Shown here piece by piece: positions 35,184 to 45,570 of a stretch of DNA of 64,000 nt; positions within the stretch are counted from its first letter, which is position 1; each line of letters begins with the position of its first letter. This stretch comes from Alentia gelatinosa (taxonomy: Eukaryota; Annelida; Polychaeta; Phyllodocida; Polynoidae), in NCBI GenBank assembly GCA_950022655.1, contig OX465584.1:7593124-7657123 (forward strand). Direction: 5' to 3'. Below the pieces are notes generated by a model. The model was not told the origin of the DNA. It saw only the letters and a list, made by a program, of their open reading frames with translations, and made no database searches. The position numbers and the translations under genes are program-made.

Positions 35184-35580
35184 CAGAGGAGGTGTGAAGC
35201 GTAGCGCCCCCTATAGGGAAACAACTCATATATGCGATCGCGGCAGGGTTCAAGGCGCCACTTTCAAACCTGCCAGCAGAGGGGAAGGAGCTCTTGAGAA
35301 TGGACTGTGTGAGACTTGTAAGCCATAGCCTATGAGAAATAAGGCTGTATTCCACAACACCAAACAGCCATAAAACGTGGAGCTCTATTGAGCTCTATTG
35401 TGGTTTGGAGTACATTAGATATCACTCTATCAATGTCTGAACTGATTTTTGATAGAGATCTAACAGTTTGTATTTAGTAGCTGTTACTAGTTAGCCTATT
35501 TTAGTATAGGAATCTCCATTCAGCTGTCATTTGAGACCATGCCAAAACGATAGGGGGCGCTACGCTTCACACCTCCTCTG
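35184..35580. mobile_element. Family Q element, copy 2, with 9-bp target duplication
   Basis: Nearly identical to 33284-33681 in the same orientation. It is flanked by ACTTGGCAT on both sides, different from copy 1, so each copy moved independently and the pair is not one segmental duplication. Confidence 0.87.
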
Positions 35581-35630
35581 ACTTGGCATCTTGTAGTTGT
35601 CCCTTGGACGGAATCTGCCGAGCGCCGTAG

Positions 35631-35643
35631 TGCCACCTAGTGG
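35631..35643 (-). promoter_or_regulatory. CTCF-like motif
   Basis: The minus strand reads CCACTAGGTGGCA followed by CTACGG, a full core match in non-repetitive DNA. Confidence 0.4.
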
Positions 35644-35714
35644 TTCAAATCAGAACTAGCAGCTTTTATCAATACACCACCTACACCTGTGGGATTTCAG
35701 GGTACACTACTTTT

Positions 35715-36117
35715 TAGAGCGTGCTCGTACGCCCTATATACATTGCGTATGAAAGGTTAGAGTGGTCAAATACACTTTCAGTGTGCTGAGAAAAATCTAT
35801 CCTTTCACTATCTCTGTGCTATTCGCTGTACTATTGGATAAGGAGCAGGTTGCCAGTGTCCCAGGGTTGTAGAAGCATGCTCCGCTGACCATGACCAATT
35901 ACTAGAGACCGAAAAAGCTCATTGACTCAATGGTGCTTGAACTTGATATTTTTGGATCCAAGACTCAGATGGTTGCAGAAATAGCAGGTTGACTGGGTTC
36001 CATTCGATTACAGAAAACTATCCATAGACTGAATGTAACCGAAACCTTTTAATTGTTATCCACGTATAATTAATTGCATGCTCATTCATCAATGATGAGC
36101 ATTCTATTTGCTCCTAG
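35715..36117 (+). mobile_element. Family I element, copy 3 (full length)
   Basis: It starts TAGAGCGTGCTCGTACGCCC, includes CTATCCATAGACTGAATGTA and ACCGAAACCTTTTAATTG, and ends ATTTGCTCCTAGTTG. It shows the uninterrupted form of the sequence broken by the insertion at 54793. Confidence 0.8.
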
Positions 36118-36415
36118 TTGTGGTTGGTTGACGCCCCCCTTAAATCAAAAGTCTCAGGGTCTTATAAGCATGCCCAGCGGACCATGACCAATCACTCAAG
36201 ACCGAAATACCTGATTGACCCACTTGTGCGTGATATGTTTAGATCCAAGTCCCAGACAGTTGAAGAAATCACAAGTTGCAAGTGGGTTACAGACAACGAT
36301 CTATAAACTGAAGGTAAGCTAAACCTTTCAATTGTTATTCATTTATAATTGCACGCTCATTCATCTGCGATGAACATCCTATTTGCTCCTTGTCTGGAAT
36401 CACGCTGGAAGTGTA
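36118..36415 (+). mobile_element. Family I element, copy 4 (5'-deleted, tandem)
   Basis: It follows copy 3 directly, lacks the first third, and runs TCTCAGGGTCTTATAAGCAT to TATTTGCTCCTTGTC. Confidence 0.75.
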
Positions 36416-36512
36416 TATGTTACCACTCTGACCTCTAGGCAATGTATTAGGTCGTGCAAGCAGGTTCTAAAAGCACCTCCCCGAATCGGCCTACGTGGGT
36501 GCAGGGCCTAAA

Positions 36513-36730
36513 GCCGGAGACACACCAAGCGAGAAACGCAGCGAGTTCCGTAATCACCAACACAAAATGCGTATTTATGCGAGCTATTATTTCATATTTC
36601 ACCTGATTATTGCTTCTGTGATGCTAAATAATAGGCGGGAGATATTCTTATGAAATGATATCTCACATACACGCCAATTTGTGTTGGCGATTCCAGAAAT
36701 CGCTGCTTCACTCGCTTGGTGTGTCCCCGG
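36513..36730. mobile_element. Family M inverted-repeat element, copy 1
   Basis: The ends GCCGGAGACACACCAAGCGA and TCGCTTGGTGTGTCCCCGG pair, and similarity continues inward (ATATCTCACATACACGCCAA). The second copy is at 40309. Confidence 0.8.
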
Positions 36731-36749
36731 TACTTATATAGAACGTCCT

Positions 36750-36820
36750 GATGCTAATTTACCGTTTATACGGACTAAGGCATTTATGCCGAGTTCCGTA
36801 CAAACGGTAAATTAGCATCG
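36750..36820. repeat. Hairpin-forming inverted repeat
   Basis: The arm GATGCTAATTTACCGTTTAT pairs with ACAAACGGTAAATTAGCATC across the loop ACTAAGGCATTTATGCCGAG. Related CGTATTTACAGTATATACGG words follow at 36940-37030. Confidence 0.7.
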
Positions 36821-37660
36821 AGTTCTGTGACTTGTACAAGCATGGTTGGACGTTATATATTTACTATATAACCGAAATTTAAAAAAAATCAATTTAATTT
36901 TTCTTAACAACCAAAATTTTAATAAATGTGTATGGCTAGGTGGTCCGTATTCTAGTGTACGGACCAGTGGTTCGTACAGTATTTATACGTCACATGCCGA
37001 AACGGTGCGTATTTACAGTATATACGGCATGGGTATATAGTAAAACTTCAGATGTTGAAAATCACAAAAAAACAGACACAGTAGTTCTATTTGAAGTTGA
37101 TTATTATTTGAACCAAGTGGTACATATGGTTGTAGATCAGTTGTATCAAAATTTGTCACGACGTTTCGCTAATATTTAGTTAGCTTCATCAGGTGATATA
37201 TAGTAAAACCTCCCACCCACCACACCGCACAAAAGGCCCGCCGTAGAACTGCACGCACAGTATTAGCGATAATCCTTACGGTGCGGCTCTAAGTCAAGCA
37301 CGGACGTGCGTACGTAGACGTGTTGTACGTAACACGCTACAGTCACACGTAACAGTATAGCGTAACGTATCAGCATAGCGTTAACTCTCTCCTAGGTGTT
37401 TTTTTTTGGTATAAATTGGGCCATTCCTAGACCAAACGTGAGAAATACTACCACCTGAGAGTGCAGTCATATTTTTTTTAAACACCACTAGAAACTACTG
37501 GTCATGTTCGCACAAGCCACGAGCACTTATTCAAGGGTCATGAGACTTATTTTACTGTGAAATCCACATGTATTTTAAATCATATATGTTTAACGATTGG
37601 GTATTTGGAACAATAACAACAATAAACACAAATAAATATCTATTCGTATATACAGTAGAA
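36821..37660. other. No gene seen
   Basis: AT-rich with GTACG-rich patches (36950-37030, 37300-37370). No convincing open frame. Confidence 0.5.
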
Positions 37661-37800
37661 CCCCGCGTAAGCGGACACCCTCTGTTCCGGGTCAAAGTTT
37701 CCGCTTACGCGGGATGACCGCTTACACGGGGTTAAATAAACATCTAATAGAGGGGGCCGTTCCGAGCAAAGGTGACCGTTAACGCGGGGTGTCTACTGTA
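37661..37800. mobile_element. Family P (pogo/Tigger-like) element, copy 2
   Basis: It is bounded by TA; the ends CAGTAGAACCCCGCGTAAGC and TAACGCGGGGTGTCTACTG pair. The interior holds AAATAAACATCTAATAGAGG, shared with copies 3 and 5. Confidence 0.85.
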
Positions 37801-38445
37801 CTGCTTAATGTTCTTTATTTTTTCGTAAATTGTAATATTTCTGAATGAAATCTATCATGAATTGGACTTTGAAAAAAGGTCATTTAAATTGCCTTTGATT
37901 GGTTTCAAGATTTAAAGGCATATCTTACTCTACACACTGGCGCCACCTGGTGATTTTTAATATTGTGAATTATTAGTCAAAACTAATAATTTGTTTATTC
38001 TAATTCTAAATGAGTAGATTTAAAGTTGTATCCAGTTCACCCAATCCTAAGAGGTAAAATAGGCTAATTTACATTTGCTTGATTTACGTATGAAATGTAC
38101 TGAAAACTAAGTTTTCTTCAGTTCTTTCAAAACCAAGGAGAGTTACCTATGGGTTTTAAGACTTAAATGTGTAATACTATACATCTACTATTTTCCGTAA
38201 AAGTTTTAGGAAAATAACAAGGTTTTGACTATGGGAAAAACAACCTTTTAGAATTTCTATATATATTTGCTATAAAATTATCCTAAAATTGATCTAAAGT
38301 CAAAAGCTAGTTTTAGCACGGTGACATCCGAATTTTTAAGTTAGACATGTGATCTGCAACACTATTAGGAGATCATCATAATCAATATTCAGATAAATGA
38401 GATGGGTTTTAATTTTCAAGCCAGATTGTCCGATATGCCTAACCC
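37801..38445. other. No gene seen; one CTCF-like word
   Basis: Unique AT-rich DNA. CACTGGCGCCACCTGGTGA at about 37936-37954 is close to a CTCF site on the minus strand. Confidence 0.45.
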
Positions 38446-39117
38446 TTTAAATACACTCTGATGCCTGGAGGCATTCCCAGGCGTAGTACGCTATGATGCC
38501 TTGAGGCATCATTTCCGAAATTTAAATAATTGTTTTTTTCTAATGAAATAATGTGAATATTCTGATAATATTCCCCATTCCTATGTAAAAGTATATCATA
38601 GTTAATATCATTACTGTTCTATACAATCTTGATAATATTGGATTTCCATATAAGTGTGATATAATGACGACATTGTGGATATTGTGAAAAGTGCCAGCGC
38701 ACTACAGGGGTGAAAATGGTAATGCAGTGGCGTTTCTCAGGGTGTGTATTTGGTATTATTATTACATACCTGTGGTAGTATATCCTATACATACGGCCCG
38801 CTCCTACCCATATCGTATTTATATCCGTACGACACCTAGGTGGCGTACGGGGTATTTATGTGGCGTACGGGGCATTTAAGGCGGCGAAATCCAAAAACTC
38901 ACCCAGAAGCAAGGTTAAGAATTGGATATTTTGAGATATATAATAATAGAGAAACAGGCTGACTGTCTCCGTACGGATTAAATACGCGGTAAAATCGGCG
39001 ATCAGATGAACCGATGCCGAAGATACAGGACCATACATGAAGCCTGTTTCTCTATACTATACAGCGTAGTGAATGGGTTAAATTAAGGTAGTTTGCGGAC
39101 ACAAAGGGTTAAAGGAC
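38446..39117 (-). mobile_element. Family H element, copy 3 (reverse, diverged)
   Basis: The left end has AACCCTTTAAATACACTC, then GATGCCTGGAGGCATTCC and GATGCCTTGAGGCATCAT, as at the right end of the 15.3 and 57.5 kb copies. The right boundary (AAAGGGTTAAAGGACCGCC) is tentative. An inner pair AGAGAAACAGGCT / AGCCTGTTTCTCT lies at 38950-39052. Confidence 0.5.
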
Positions 39118-39221
39118 CGCCACCGTTACCTGCCTTGGCCCAGCAGGAGCCGACCCGAACTGGAGCACGCGGTGCCACCGCCACACATGCACACCTCTAC
39201 ACTGGAGGGTCCGTGGAGGTA

Positions 39222-39465
39222 CAGTGTTATAACCTGGAGGAACCAACGTGAGCCTCAGAGACACAAAACAGTGTTATAACCTGGAGGAACCAACGTGTAC
39301 CTCAGAGACATAACACAGTGATACAAGCCTGGAGGAATCCGTGTGTGCCTCAGAGACATAAAACAGTGCTATAAGCCTCGAGAAATCCGTGTGTGCCTCA
39401 GAGACATAAAACAGTGTTATAAGCCTGGAGGAATCCGTGTGTGCCTCAGAGACATAACACACACA
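39222..39465. repeat. 47/48-bp minisatellite
   Basis: Five units (CAGTGTTATAAGCCTGGAGG, AATCCGTGTGTGCCTCAGAG, ACATAAAA) begin at 39222, 39269, 39316, 39364 and 39412. The last three are 48 bp apart and stay in one frame. Confidence 0.85.
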
Positions 39466-39591
39466 GATCGAGTGAACTCTGCTGACTCTAACACCGCTCG
39501 GAGTACGCCTACTGTGACAACACGCCCCTCCTCGGAGTACCAGGAGATCGGTCTCGTTACCCCATTCAAAGTCTTTCCAAATACTCCACAG
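39343..39591 (+). CDS. Candidate exon, weak
   Basis: The plus frame is open across two in-frame minisatellite units (CLRDIKQCYKP repeats) and then a non-repetitive part (PSSEYQEIGLVTPFKVFPNT) that ends at a good donor, CCACAG/GTAAC. No protein family is recognised, and the upstream units shift frame. It cannot join in frame to the exon at 40984, because the sequence after that acceptor has an in-frame TAG. It may be coding, untranslated, or chance. Confidence 0.22.
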
Positions 39592-39617
39592 GTAACTAAC
39601 TACCTACGTATCTCACC

Positions 39618-39971
39618 ACTGGGGGTCGTTGCTCCTAGAAATGTGGGAAAAGCGTTGCTCCAGTAATATCGGATCGTGTTGTGTGGTATTGTTATTTTTA
39701 TGTTGTATCACTACCTTTTACAACACCACATTTTCAGTGACATAGGTGAAAGGTTCATCAGATTTTTAATTGAATATAGGTGGGATTGTAGTTTGTACCC
39801 AAACTTACTGTAACTCTTTCGGTTCAATAAATAGAACAAAGCTCGATATTCAAAAAAAAATATATATAGGTGGGATATAGTAATGATGTGATTCACAAAA
39901 AAATTGGAGCAAAGATTTCGATCTTGCATCGGTATTCTGCGATCTACAAATCATGGAGCAACAACCCCCTG
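39618..39971. mobile_element. Family L element, copy 3
   Basis: The ends ACTGGGGGTCGTTGCTCC and GGAGCAACAACCCCCTGGT pair. GGAAAAGCGTTGCTCCAGTA and ATATCGGATCGTGTTGTG match copy 2 in reverse. Confidence 0.75.
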
Positions 39972-40245
39972 GTATTTATGTTTAGGCTTAACATTGAGAA
40001 CTCATTCTCCATGCTCCTACAAGTATTGCAGTCTGTTCTCCATGGTCTATATCTTGTGTGTAATACATTCTTTTAGTGTGCACAGGGGTGAGATAAATAC
40101 AGAAAGCAACTTGTTTTGGTCAAAGTTGTTGTTCTCCAACTCGTGTGAACGCTACATGATAGTTACTCCACTCTGCCTTGTTCATATCACTGCACATCAA
40201 ACTCGTTGAGGAGGATGACTTTGACCAAAACTTGTTGGCTTCTTA
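39969..40245. mobile_element. Family A2 element
   Basis: GGCTTAACATTGAGAACTCA, CAGTCTGTTCTCCATGGTCT, GGGGTGAGATAAATACAGAA and a decayed palindrome tip (CTCCACTCTGCCTTGTTCAT). It overlaps the end of the family L copy by a few bases. Confidence 0.65.
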
Positions 40246-40308
40246 TCCAGTATCTCTCAGATGTTCCTGTCAATATTTAAATGAAGGCAATCGTCTTTAA
40301 AAGCTAAA

Positions 40309-40528
40309 GCCGGGGGACACACCAATGGAGAAATGCAGCAATTTCAGGAATCGCCAAAAGTAAACGGTGTATGTGCGAGCTATTGTTTGATATGACACCT
40401 GATTATTGCTTCTCAGACACTAAATTATCAGTTGGAGATATAACTATGAAATGATATCTCACATACTCGCTATTTTGTGTTGGCGATTCTGGATATTGCT
40501 GCCAATTCTCGCATGGTGTGTCTTTGGC
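40309..40528. mobile_element. Family M element, copy 2
   Basis: GCCGGGGGACACACCAATGG and CGCATGGTGTGTCTTTGGC are the ends; ATGAAATGATATCTCACATA is identical in both copies. Confidence 0.78.
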
Positions 40529-40971
40529 TTAATATATGTATTTTTAAGGATCGTTTGTAACCCTCATTCATTGTTCAATAGCGGTTAGCCTTTGCTGAAA
40601 TGTTAACTGATAACTTTTAATAGATCAACTGTTAATAGATTAACATTTCGTTAGAAATACGATCTATTGTTATTATTTTTCATGATTTCAAGCGGTGTTT
40701 ATAACTTTTAACAGTAAATGTATACGAATTCCGAGTTCCGGTTAATAGACGCGTGTTTATTTCTTTACTTACACAATATTCCCCTGGTTTAAGAAGTCTT
40801 TAAATGTCTAGCTAATAGTATTGGCTCCATTCAAGAATATATTTGGCAGCTGCCCAATCAAAACACATGTATTGCCTCTGTTGTTTACAATATGGTTTTA
40901 TATGAGACTAAACAGCCAAGTTAGTATCGAAACTACAAGACTTCCAGTGATGTAGCTTTCGATTTTTACAG
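40529..40971. other. Promoter/upstream side of the coiled-coil gene; nothing specific
   Basis: AT-rich unique DNA. The last bases (TGTAGCTTTCGATTTTTACAG) make a good acceptor, so a non-coding exon further left is possible. No TATA box can be assigned. Confidence 0.4.
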
Positions 40972-40983
40972 ATTTAGTCGGCC

Positions 40984-41132
40984 ATGTTAGAACTGGAGAC
41001 GCAGCTGCAGGAGCTGGAGGCCGTGGAACTATTTGACGACGCGGATGTACAATTAGAAAAACAACGTAAAGCGGAAATGGCGCGGCGTAATGCAGAGCTG
41101 AAGTTTAATGAGAAGAGGAACGAGGAGTGGAG
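40984..41132 (+). CDS. Small coiled-coil-like protein, first coding exon
   Basis: ATG at 40984 follows an in-frame TAG at 40975, so it is the first possible start. The exon encodes 49 residues plus two bases: MLELETQLQELEAVELFDD, then ADVQLEKQRKAEMARRN and AELKFNEKRNEEW. The composition (Glu, Lys, Arg, Leu heptads) suggests a charged helix or coiled coil; no signal peptide or membrane segment is seen. The donor is GTGGAG/GTAAGT, and reading past it meets TAA at once. A 78-bp repeat beginning within this exon end copies the donor 12 more times into the intron. Joined to 43142 it gives a 93-residue protein. I do not recognise the family. Confidence 0.72.
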
Positions 41133-42105
41133 GTAAGTGTGGTCTGAACACAATAACGCACTTAGTATAGAGGTGGTGAAGTTTAACGAGAAGAGGAACG
41201 AGGAGTGGCGGTAAGTGTGGTCTGATCAGAATACCGCACTAAGTCTAGAGGTTGTGAAGTTTAACGAGAAGATAAGGAGGAGTGGCGGTAAGTGTGGTCT
41301 GAACAGAATACCGCACTAAGTCTAGAGGTGGTGAAGTTTAACGAGAAGAGGTACAAGGAGTGGCGGTAAGTGTGGTCTGACCAGAACACCGCACTAAGTC
41401 TAGAGGTTGTAAAGTTTAACAGGAAAAGAGGAACGAGGAGTGGCGGTAAGTGTGGTCTGACCAGAACACCGCACTAAGTCTAGAGGTTGTAAAGTTTAAC
41501 GAGAAAAGGAACGAGGAGTGGCGGTAAGTGTGGTCTGATCAGAATACCGCACTAAGTCTAGAGGCTATGAAGTTTAACGAGAAGAGGTACGAGGAGTGGC
41601 GGTAAGTGTGGTCTGAACAGAATACCGCACTAAGTCTAGTGGTGGTGGAGTTTAACGAGAAGAGAACGAGGAGTCGAGGTAAGTGTGGTCTGAACAGAAC
41701 ACCGCACTAAGTCTAGTGGTTGTAAAGTTTAACGAGAAGAGGAACGAAGAGTGGCGGTAAGTGTGGTCTGATCAGAACACCGCACTATGTCTAGAGGTGG
41801 TAAGGTTTACAGAGAAGAGGAACGAGGAGTGGCGGTAAGTGTGGTCTGATCAGAATACCGCACTAAGTCTAGAGGTGGTGAAGTTTAACGAGAAGATAAG
41901 GAGGAGTGGCGGTAAGTGTGGTCTGAACAGAACATTGCATTAAGTCTAGAGGTGGTGAAGTTTGACAAGTAGAGGACTGAGGAGTGGCGGTAGGTGTGGT
42001 CTTATCCAAACACCGCACAAAGTCTAAAGGTAGTGAAGTTTGACAAGTAGAGGAATGAGGAGTGGCGGTAAGTGTGGTCTGATCAGAACAAGGACCTAGA
42101 GGTGA
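41098..42105 (+). repeat. 78-bp minisatellite duplicating an exon end and 5' splice site
   Basis: Thirteen units each carry GAAGTTTAACGAGAAGAGG, then AACGAGGAGTGGCG/GTAAGT and GTGGTCTGAWCAGAA. Donor GT positions are 41133, 41211, 41288, 41366, 41446, 41524, 41602, 41679, 41757, 41835, 41912, 41990 and 42068 (spacing 77-80). The first unit is the real coding exon end. One unit has GTAGGT in place of GTAAGT. Confidence 0.95.
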
Positions 42106-42177
42106 AAAAAGTTATTACATTCATTATTACCTTTCCAGCATTTCCCTGAACTGAATTCCATAGGATTAAGAGGTTCC

Positions 42178-42466
42178 CTCCCTCAATCTCTGTCTGTCTG
42201 TCTCTGTCTGTCTCTTTTTCTCTCTATCCCTAACTATCTGTCTGTGTGTGTTTCTCTCTCCGCCTCTGTCTGTGCGTTTCTGCCTCTTTTTTTCATCATT
42301 TCTTTATTAACTTTCCACAGACATTTCATTGATCAATTTTGTAAACACTAGTCTTTGCATAAGTCAAAAAGAACCTCAGACATCAGCGGCTAGCCTCTGT
42401 CTCTGTCTGTCTCTCTGTCTGTCTCTCTGTCTGTCTCTCTGTCTCTGTCTCTCTCTGTCTCTCTCT
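42178..42466 (+). repeat. Pyrimidine-rich (TCTG/TCTC)n tracts in the same intron
   Basis: Two tracts, 42178-42290 and 42393-42466, of CTGTCTGTCTCTGTCTCTC character on the sense strand. They lie between the donor array and the acceptor at 43141 and could bind polypyrimidine-tract proteins. Confidence 0.85.
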
Positions 42467-42506
42467 GGCCAGTAAGTGTAAGATATTCATGCACAGATAT
42501 GTAATC

Positions 42507-43105
42507 GGCGATTCTGGCATTTTGTATCGCCTGATGACTATCAGCAATAAAAGGCTAGAAATTATCTATTAAAAATGCCAAGCATGTGGCGAGCAGTATA
42601 CCTTACATTACATCACAAAACTGTTGTTAGCTGCTTTATACCTTAAATAATGCTGGTGACTATAGCAAGCGAGATTGAATTAGTTGTCTTGATAGTCGTC
42701 AGTATAAATGCCTAAGTACATTCTGAGGTTGACGACTTGGACATTGCCACCACCTGACAGCTATTTATCCTACCCCTAATAAAAAACGCCATAGGCTTAA
42801 CATGGGATTTGTTTATGTCACGGGTGTGACATAAAGTGTCGTTAATGCCACTACTTTCTGATACTCGAAAAATATAGGAACAGGGTAGGACAAAATCCAG
42901 ACGCCACTCGTTTGAGTTTGAGCTTGTAATATTTTCGCCACTCATTTTGTTGTCTCCGTAATGTCACTCGTCTTCGACTCGTGAAATTACGGAGCCAACA
43001 AAATGCGTGGCATAAATAAACTCAGACTCAAACTTGTGACGTCTCTTGATATTACCTAACAATCTACAGTCCCCACATATTTAGTCGTCTACTATAAACG
43101 CCGGG
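42507..43105. mobile_element. Family K element, copy 2, with a nested element
   Basis: The left part GGCGATTCTGGCATTTTG and right end CTACTATAAACGCCGGGAT match 17697-18335. The terminal bases of the left end are missing. A family B element is inserted at about 42763-43040. Confidence 0.7.
42763..43040. mobile_element. Family B element, copy 5, nested in family K
   Basis: TTTATCCTACCCCTAATAAA, CAGGGTAGGACAAAATCCAG and a palindrome with arms CGAAAT-type around CGTCTTCGACTCGTGAAATT. It ends near CAAACTTGTGACG. Confidence 0.65.
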
Positions 43106-43141
43106 ATTGTTATAAAACAATTATCTTTTACTTTTTGCCAG

Positions 43142-43274
43142 GTCTAAACTGAAGGCCCGGAAGCAGGACCTGACCGGCCGCTGGAGGGCGCTGGGCGAGC
43201 GCCGCCTGGCGAGGAACGAGTTTTACCACGCGCTGATCAGCCAGATGAGTGGCGCCACCTCGGGGGAACAATGA
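43142..43274 (+). CDS. Small coiled-coil-like protein, last coding exon
   Basis: The acceptor is TTTTACTTTTTGCCAG/GTC. The first base completes the Arg codon split at 41132, and the frame continues SKLKARKQDLTGRWRALGE, RRLARNEFYHALISQ, MSGATSGEQ to TGA at 43272. The segment is basic and helix-prone. It is GC-rich (about two thirds G+C) against AT-rich flanks, as the VGLUT exons are. The full protein would be 93 residues, soluble, with alternating charged residues throughout. No catalytic or binding motif is visible and the family is not recognised. Exon phase and both splice sites agree, which is the main support. Confidence 0.75.
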
Positions 43275-43324
43275 GAAGCTCCACCCTGATACTCTGGACA
43301 CCATACACTGGCCGCCAGAGCTAC

Positions 43325-43790
43325 ACGACATAAAGCGGGATTTACACGGTGTGATTCCTGTACCTCACAGGGTGTTTTCGGAGACAAATCCTGCTGAGAT
43401 TCTGTACTCGAACACAATCTCTTCATCTAAATTATAGCGTTCCCTTTCCCTGACACTTGTTTCCCCCCTGCTGAGATTTTGTTCTCGAACACAATCTCTT
43501 TGTCTACATTTTAGGGTTCCATTTCCCTGAGACATGTTTTTACTCCTCCAATTGTTGGCAACATATACACCTAAAGAGGAACAGAATCTCATGAGATTTT
43601 GAACCCTGTGAGGTACATGAATCCCACCGTATGAATTCCACTAAACAAAGAACAGAATTTCATGAGATTTTGAACCCTGTGAGGTACATGAATCCCACCC
43701 TGTGAATTCCACTAAACAAAGAACAGAATCTCATGAGATTTTGAACCCTGCGAGGTACTTGAATCCCAAAAGTGAATTCCACTTTACATT
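43325..43790. mobile_element. Foldback repeat just past the coiled-coil gene
   Basis: Left: GTGATTCCTGTACCTCACAG and two TTCTCGAACACAATCTCTT units. Right: three units of about 70 bp with ACAGAATCTCATGAGATTTT, GAACCCTGTGAGGTAC and ATGAATCCCACC, inverted with respect to the left. It probably overlaps the 3' untranslated region. Confidence 0.65.
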
Positions 43791-43989
43791 GGCTCATTGA
43801 CTTGTCTACAAAAGACTGTGTGCCATGTTTTTTTATTTTCATGATCTCTATACAGATATGCATCAACCATTAGTTTTGGTAATCATCCAGCTAGTAAGAT
43901 TAACGTCATATAATTGTGTATCTTTATCACTGTAAGGTCTATAAAGCTGGTTAAATATTATAAACACGCAAATGCTGCCTCATCTTATC

Positions 43990-44165
43990 CAGGGTAATAT
44001 ATGACTTCAAAATAAAGAAGAAAGCAAGAAGTTTTAGTCAAAGTCATCACTCTCCATGAGTTTGATGCGGCGTGATATGAACGAGGCGACAGCCAAATGA
44101 ATATCACATAGCATTCAAATGAGTTGGATAACAACGCCTTTGACCGAAACGAGTTGCTTTCTTTA
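43990..44165. mobile_element. Family A2 fragment
   Basis: CAAAGTCATCACTCTCCATG, palindrome tip GAACGAGGCGACAGCCAAAT, then GACCGAAACGAGTTGCTTTC. Confidence 0.6.
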
Positions 44166-44535
44166 TCCTACTCCTAATAAAAAGCTGCCGTAGACTTAAC
44201 CTAGGCAAATTTGATGTGGCATGCTGTGACATAAAGTGTTTTTTATGCCACTAGAGTAATAAAAGAAATTGACCAATCAGAGATCAGGATGTTAGCTACA
44301 ATTTAAAAAATTCCCGGTTGCACTCAAAATGCCCATTCAGATGTTGCTAGCATGATACAGAATAATAGAATTCACACCTGAAGTGTAGAGACGGGGTAGG
44401 ATAAATACAGAACCGAACTCGAGTTAGCCTGACTAATTTTCAAGCCACTCCAGTCAGGTCTGCTACTCACTACACGACCTGTCCGTCGTGGCATAAAAAC
44501 TAATCAGGCTAACTCTCGTTCAGTTCTATTTAAGT
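44163..44535. mobile_element. Family B element, copy 6 (two modules)
   Basis: TTTATCCTACTCCTAATAAA to GGGGTAGGATAAATACAG, followed by CCGAACTCGAGTTAGCCTGA and its inverted partner AGGCTAACTCTCGTTCAG. Confidence 0.7.
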
Positions 44536-44539
44536 ATTA

Positions 44540-45570
44540 TCTCGCCCCTGTCCTCACTAAAGGAATGGATGACGCCCAGGATATAGACCATGGAGAGCGA
44601 CCTGTAATAAAAAAAAAACAAGGGTGAGATAAAAGGCTCTATATAATGGCAATCCAAAGTAGTCTTCCAATGCTGGGTAAATTCATGACGATCATGAAGA
44701 ATCCTGCTGCACCTGGATACAAGTCGAGGTGGCTAATAATTTATAATTGATATAATTATCTACTTGTTCGTTTGTGTTGTAATAGCTTGAATCTTGTATT
44801 AGCTACAATGAAAAACATCACTGGCTTCCCTACTTGACAATGTTATCGGACGATTACAAAGTATTCAAACTTTATGCAATCTATACCGAAAGTTTCTGTA
44901 GGTACAAATTTAGGGAATTCACTGAAACATTCTTGTACACATCATCATCATATATATACGTAGCAGTGATTATATACTCTGTTACACTGAGCATTGTATT
45001 TATCATTCTTAAAGATATGTTGTTATGTTTATTCTACTCCTGTTATGTGGAAGAGCAATGTCACATCGAACATATTTTGATCAATAAAAAAAACGAACAA
45101 ATGAACTCCGGTCTGCTAGATGATACAATTTTTTTTTTTTGGGGGGGGGGGGGGGGACTTCTCTACCCAACGCGGAGAGAAGTGAGTATAATTAGTCGTC
45201 AGGTGTCGCCGCATGTATCACTTATGTTTCACATCCCCAAGGTAGGTGTCGCTACCAGAAGGGAGTACAGGTACCAGCGTGGCTGGCATATCGGGCCTCA
45301 CTTGTCGTCCGTACACTGTACCAACCAGAAGTGCAGAGAGGAAAAAACTTTTCTTTTTTCACAATTAATAAACTAGGGGAGAAACAATTCCCACGTTTAC
45401 AAACCCAAAGTGTGTCTGTTAGTGTTCATATTGTTCGTATTATCATAAAGTTATAAGGACCGAATAATATTTTATTTTTATATCTTTATTACTCTGAAAA
45501 AGCTTCGGCAGCACGTCTGTATGACTGCTCGTTCAGTCTTCCTCGGTGCACAAAATATAAGATTTGATGC
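44540..45570. other. No gene seen; A2 fragment and poly-T/G
   Basis: An A2 scrap occurs at 44543-44632 (ATAGACCATGGAGAGCGACC). A T-run then a G-run lies at 45128-45154. A 180-codon plus frame (44834-45376) spans these runs; it is AT-driven and unrecognised, so it is not called. Confidence 0.45.

Noticed and set aside
33202..35355. A pair of homologous minus-strand frames (MEYSLISHRLWLTSLTQSIL)
   Set aside because: They lie within the two family Q elements and owe their likeness to the element copies; they are too short and lack any transposase feature.
44834..45376. 180-codon plus frame with hydrophobic start
   Set aside because: AT-rich chance frame that runs through a T-run and a G-run; no family features and no splice sites.
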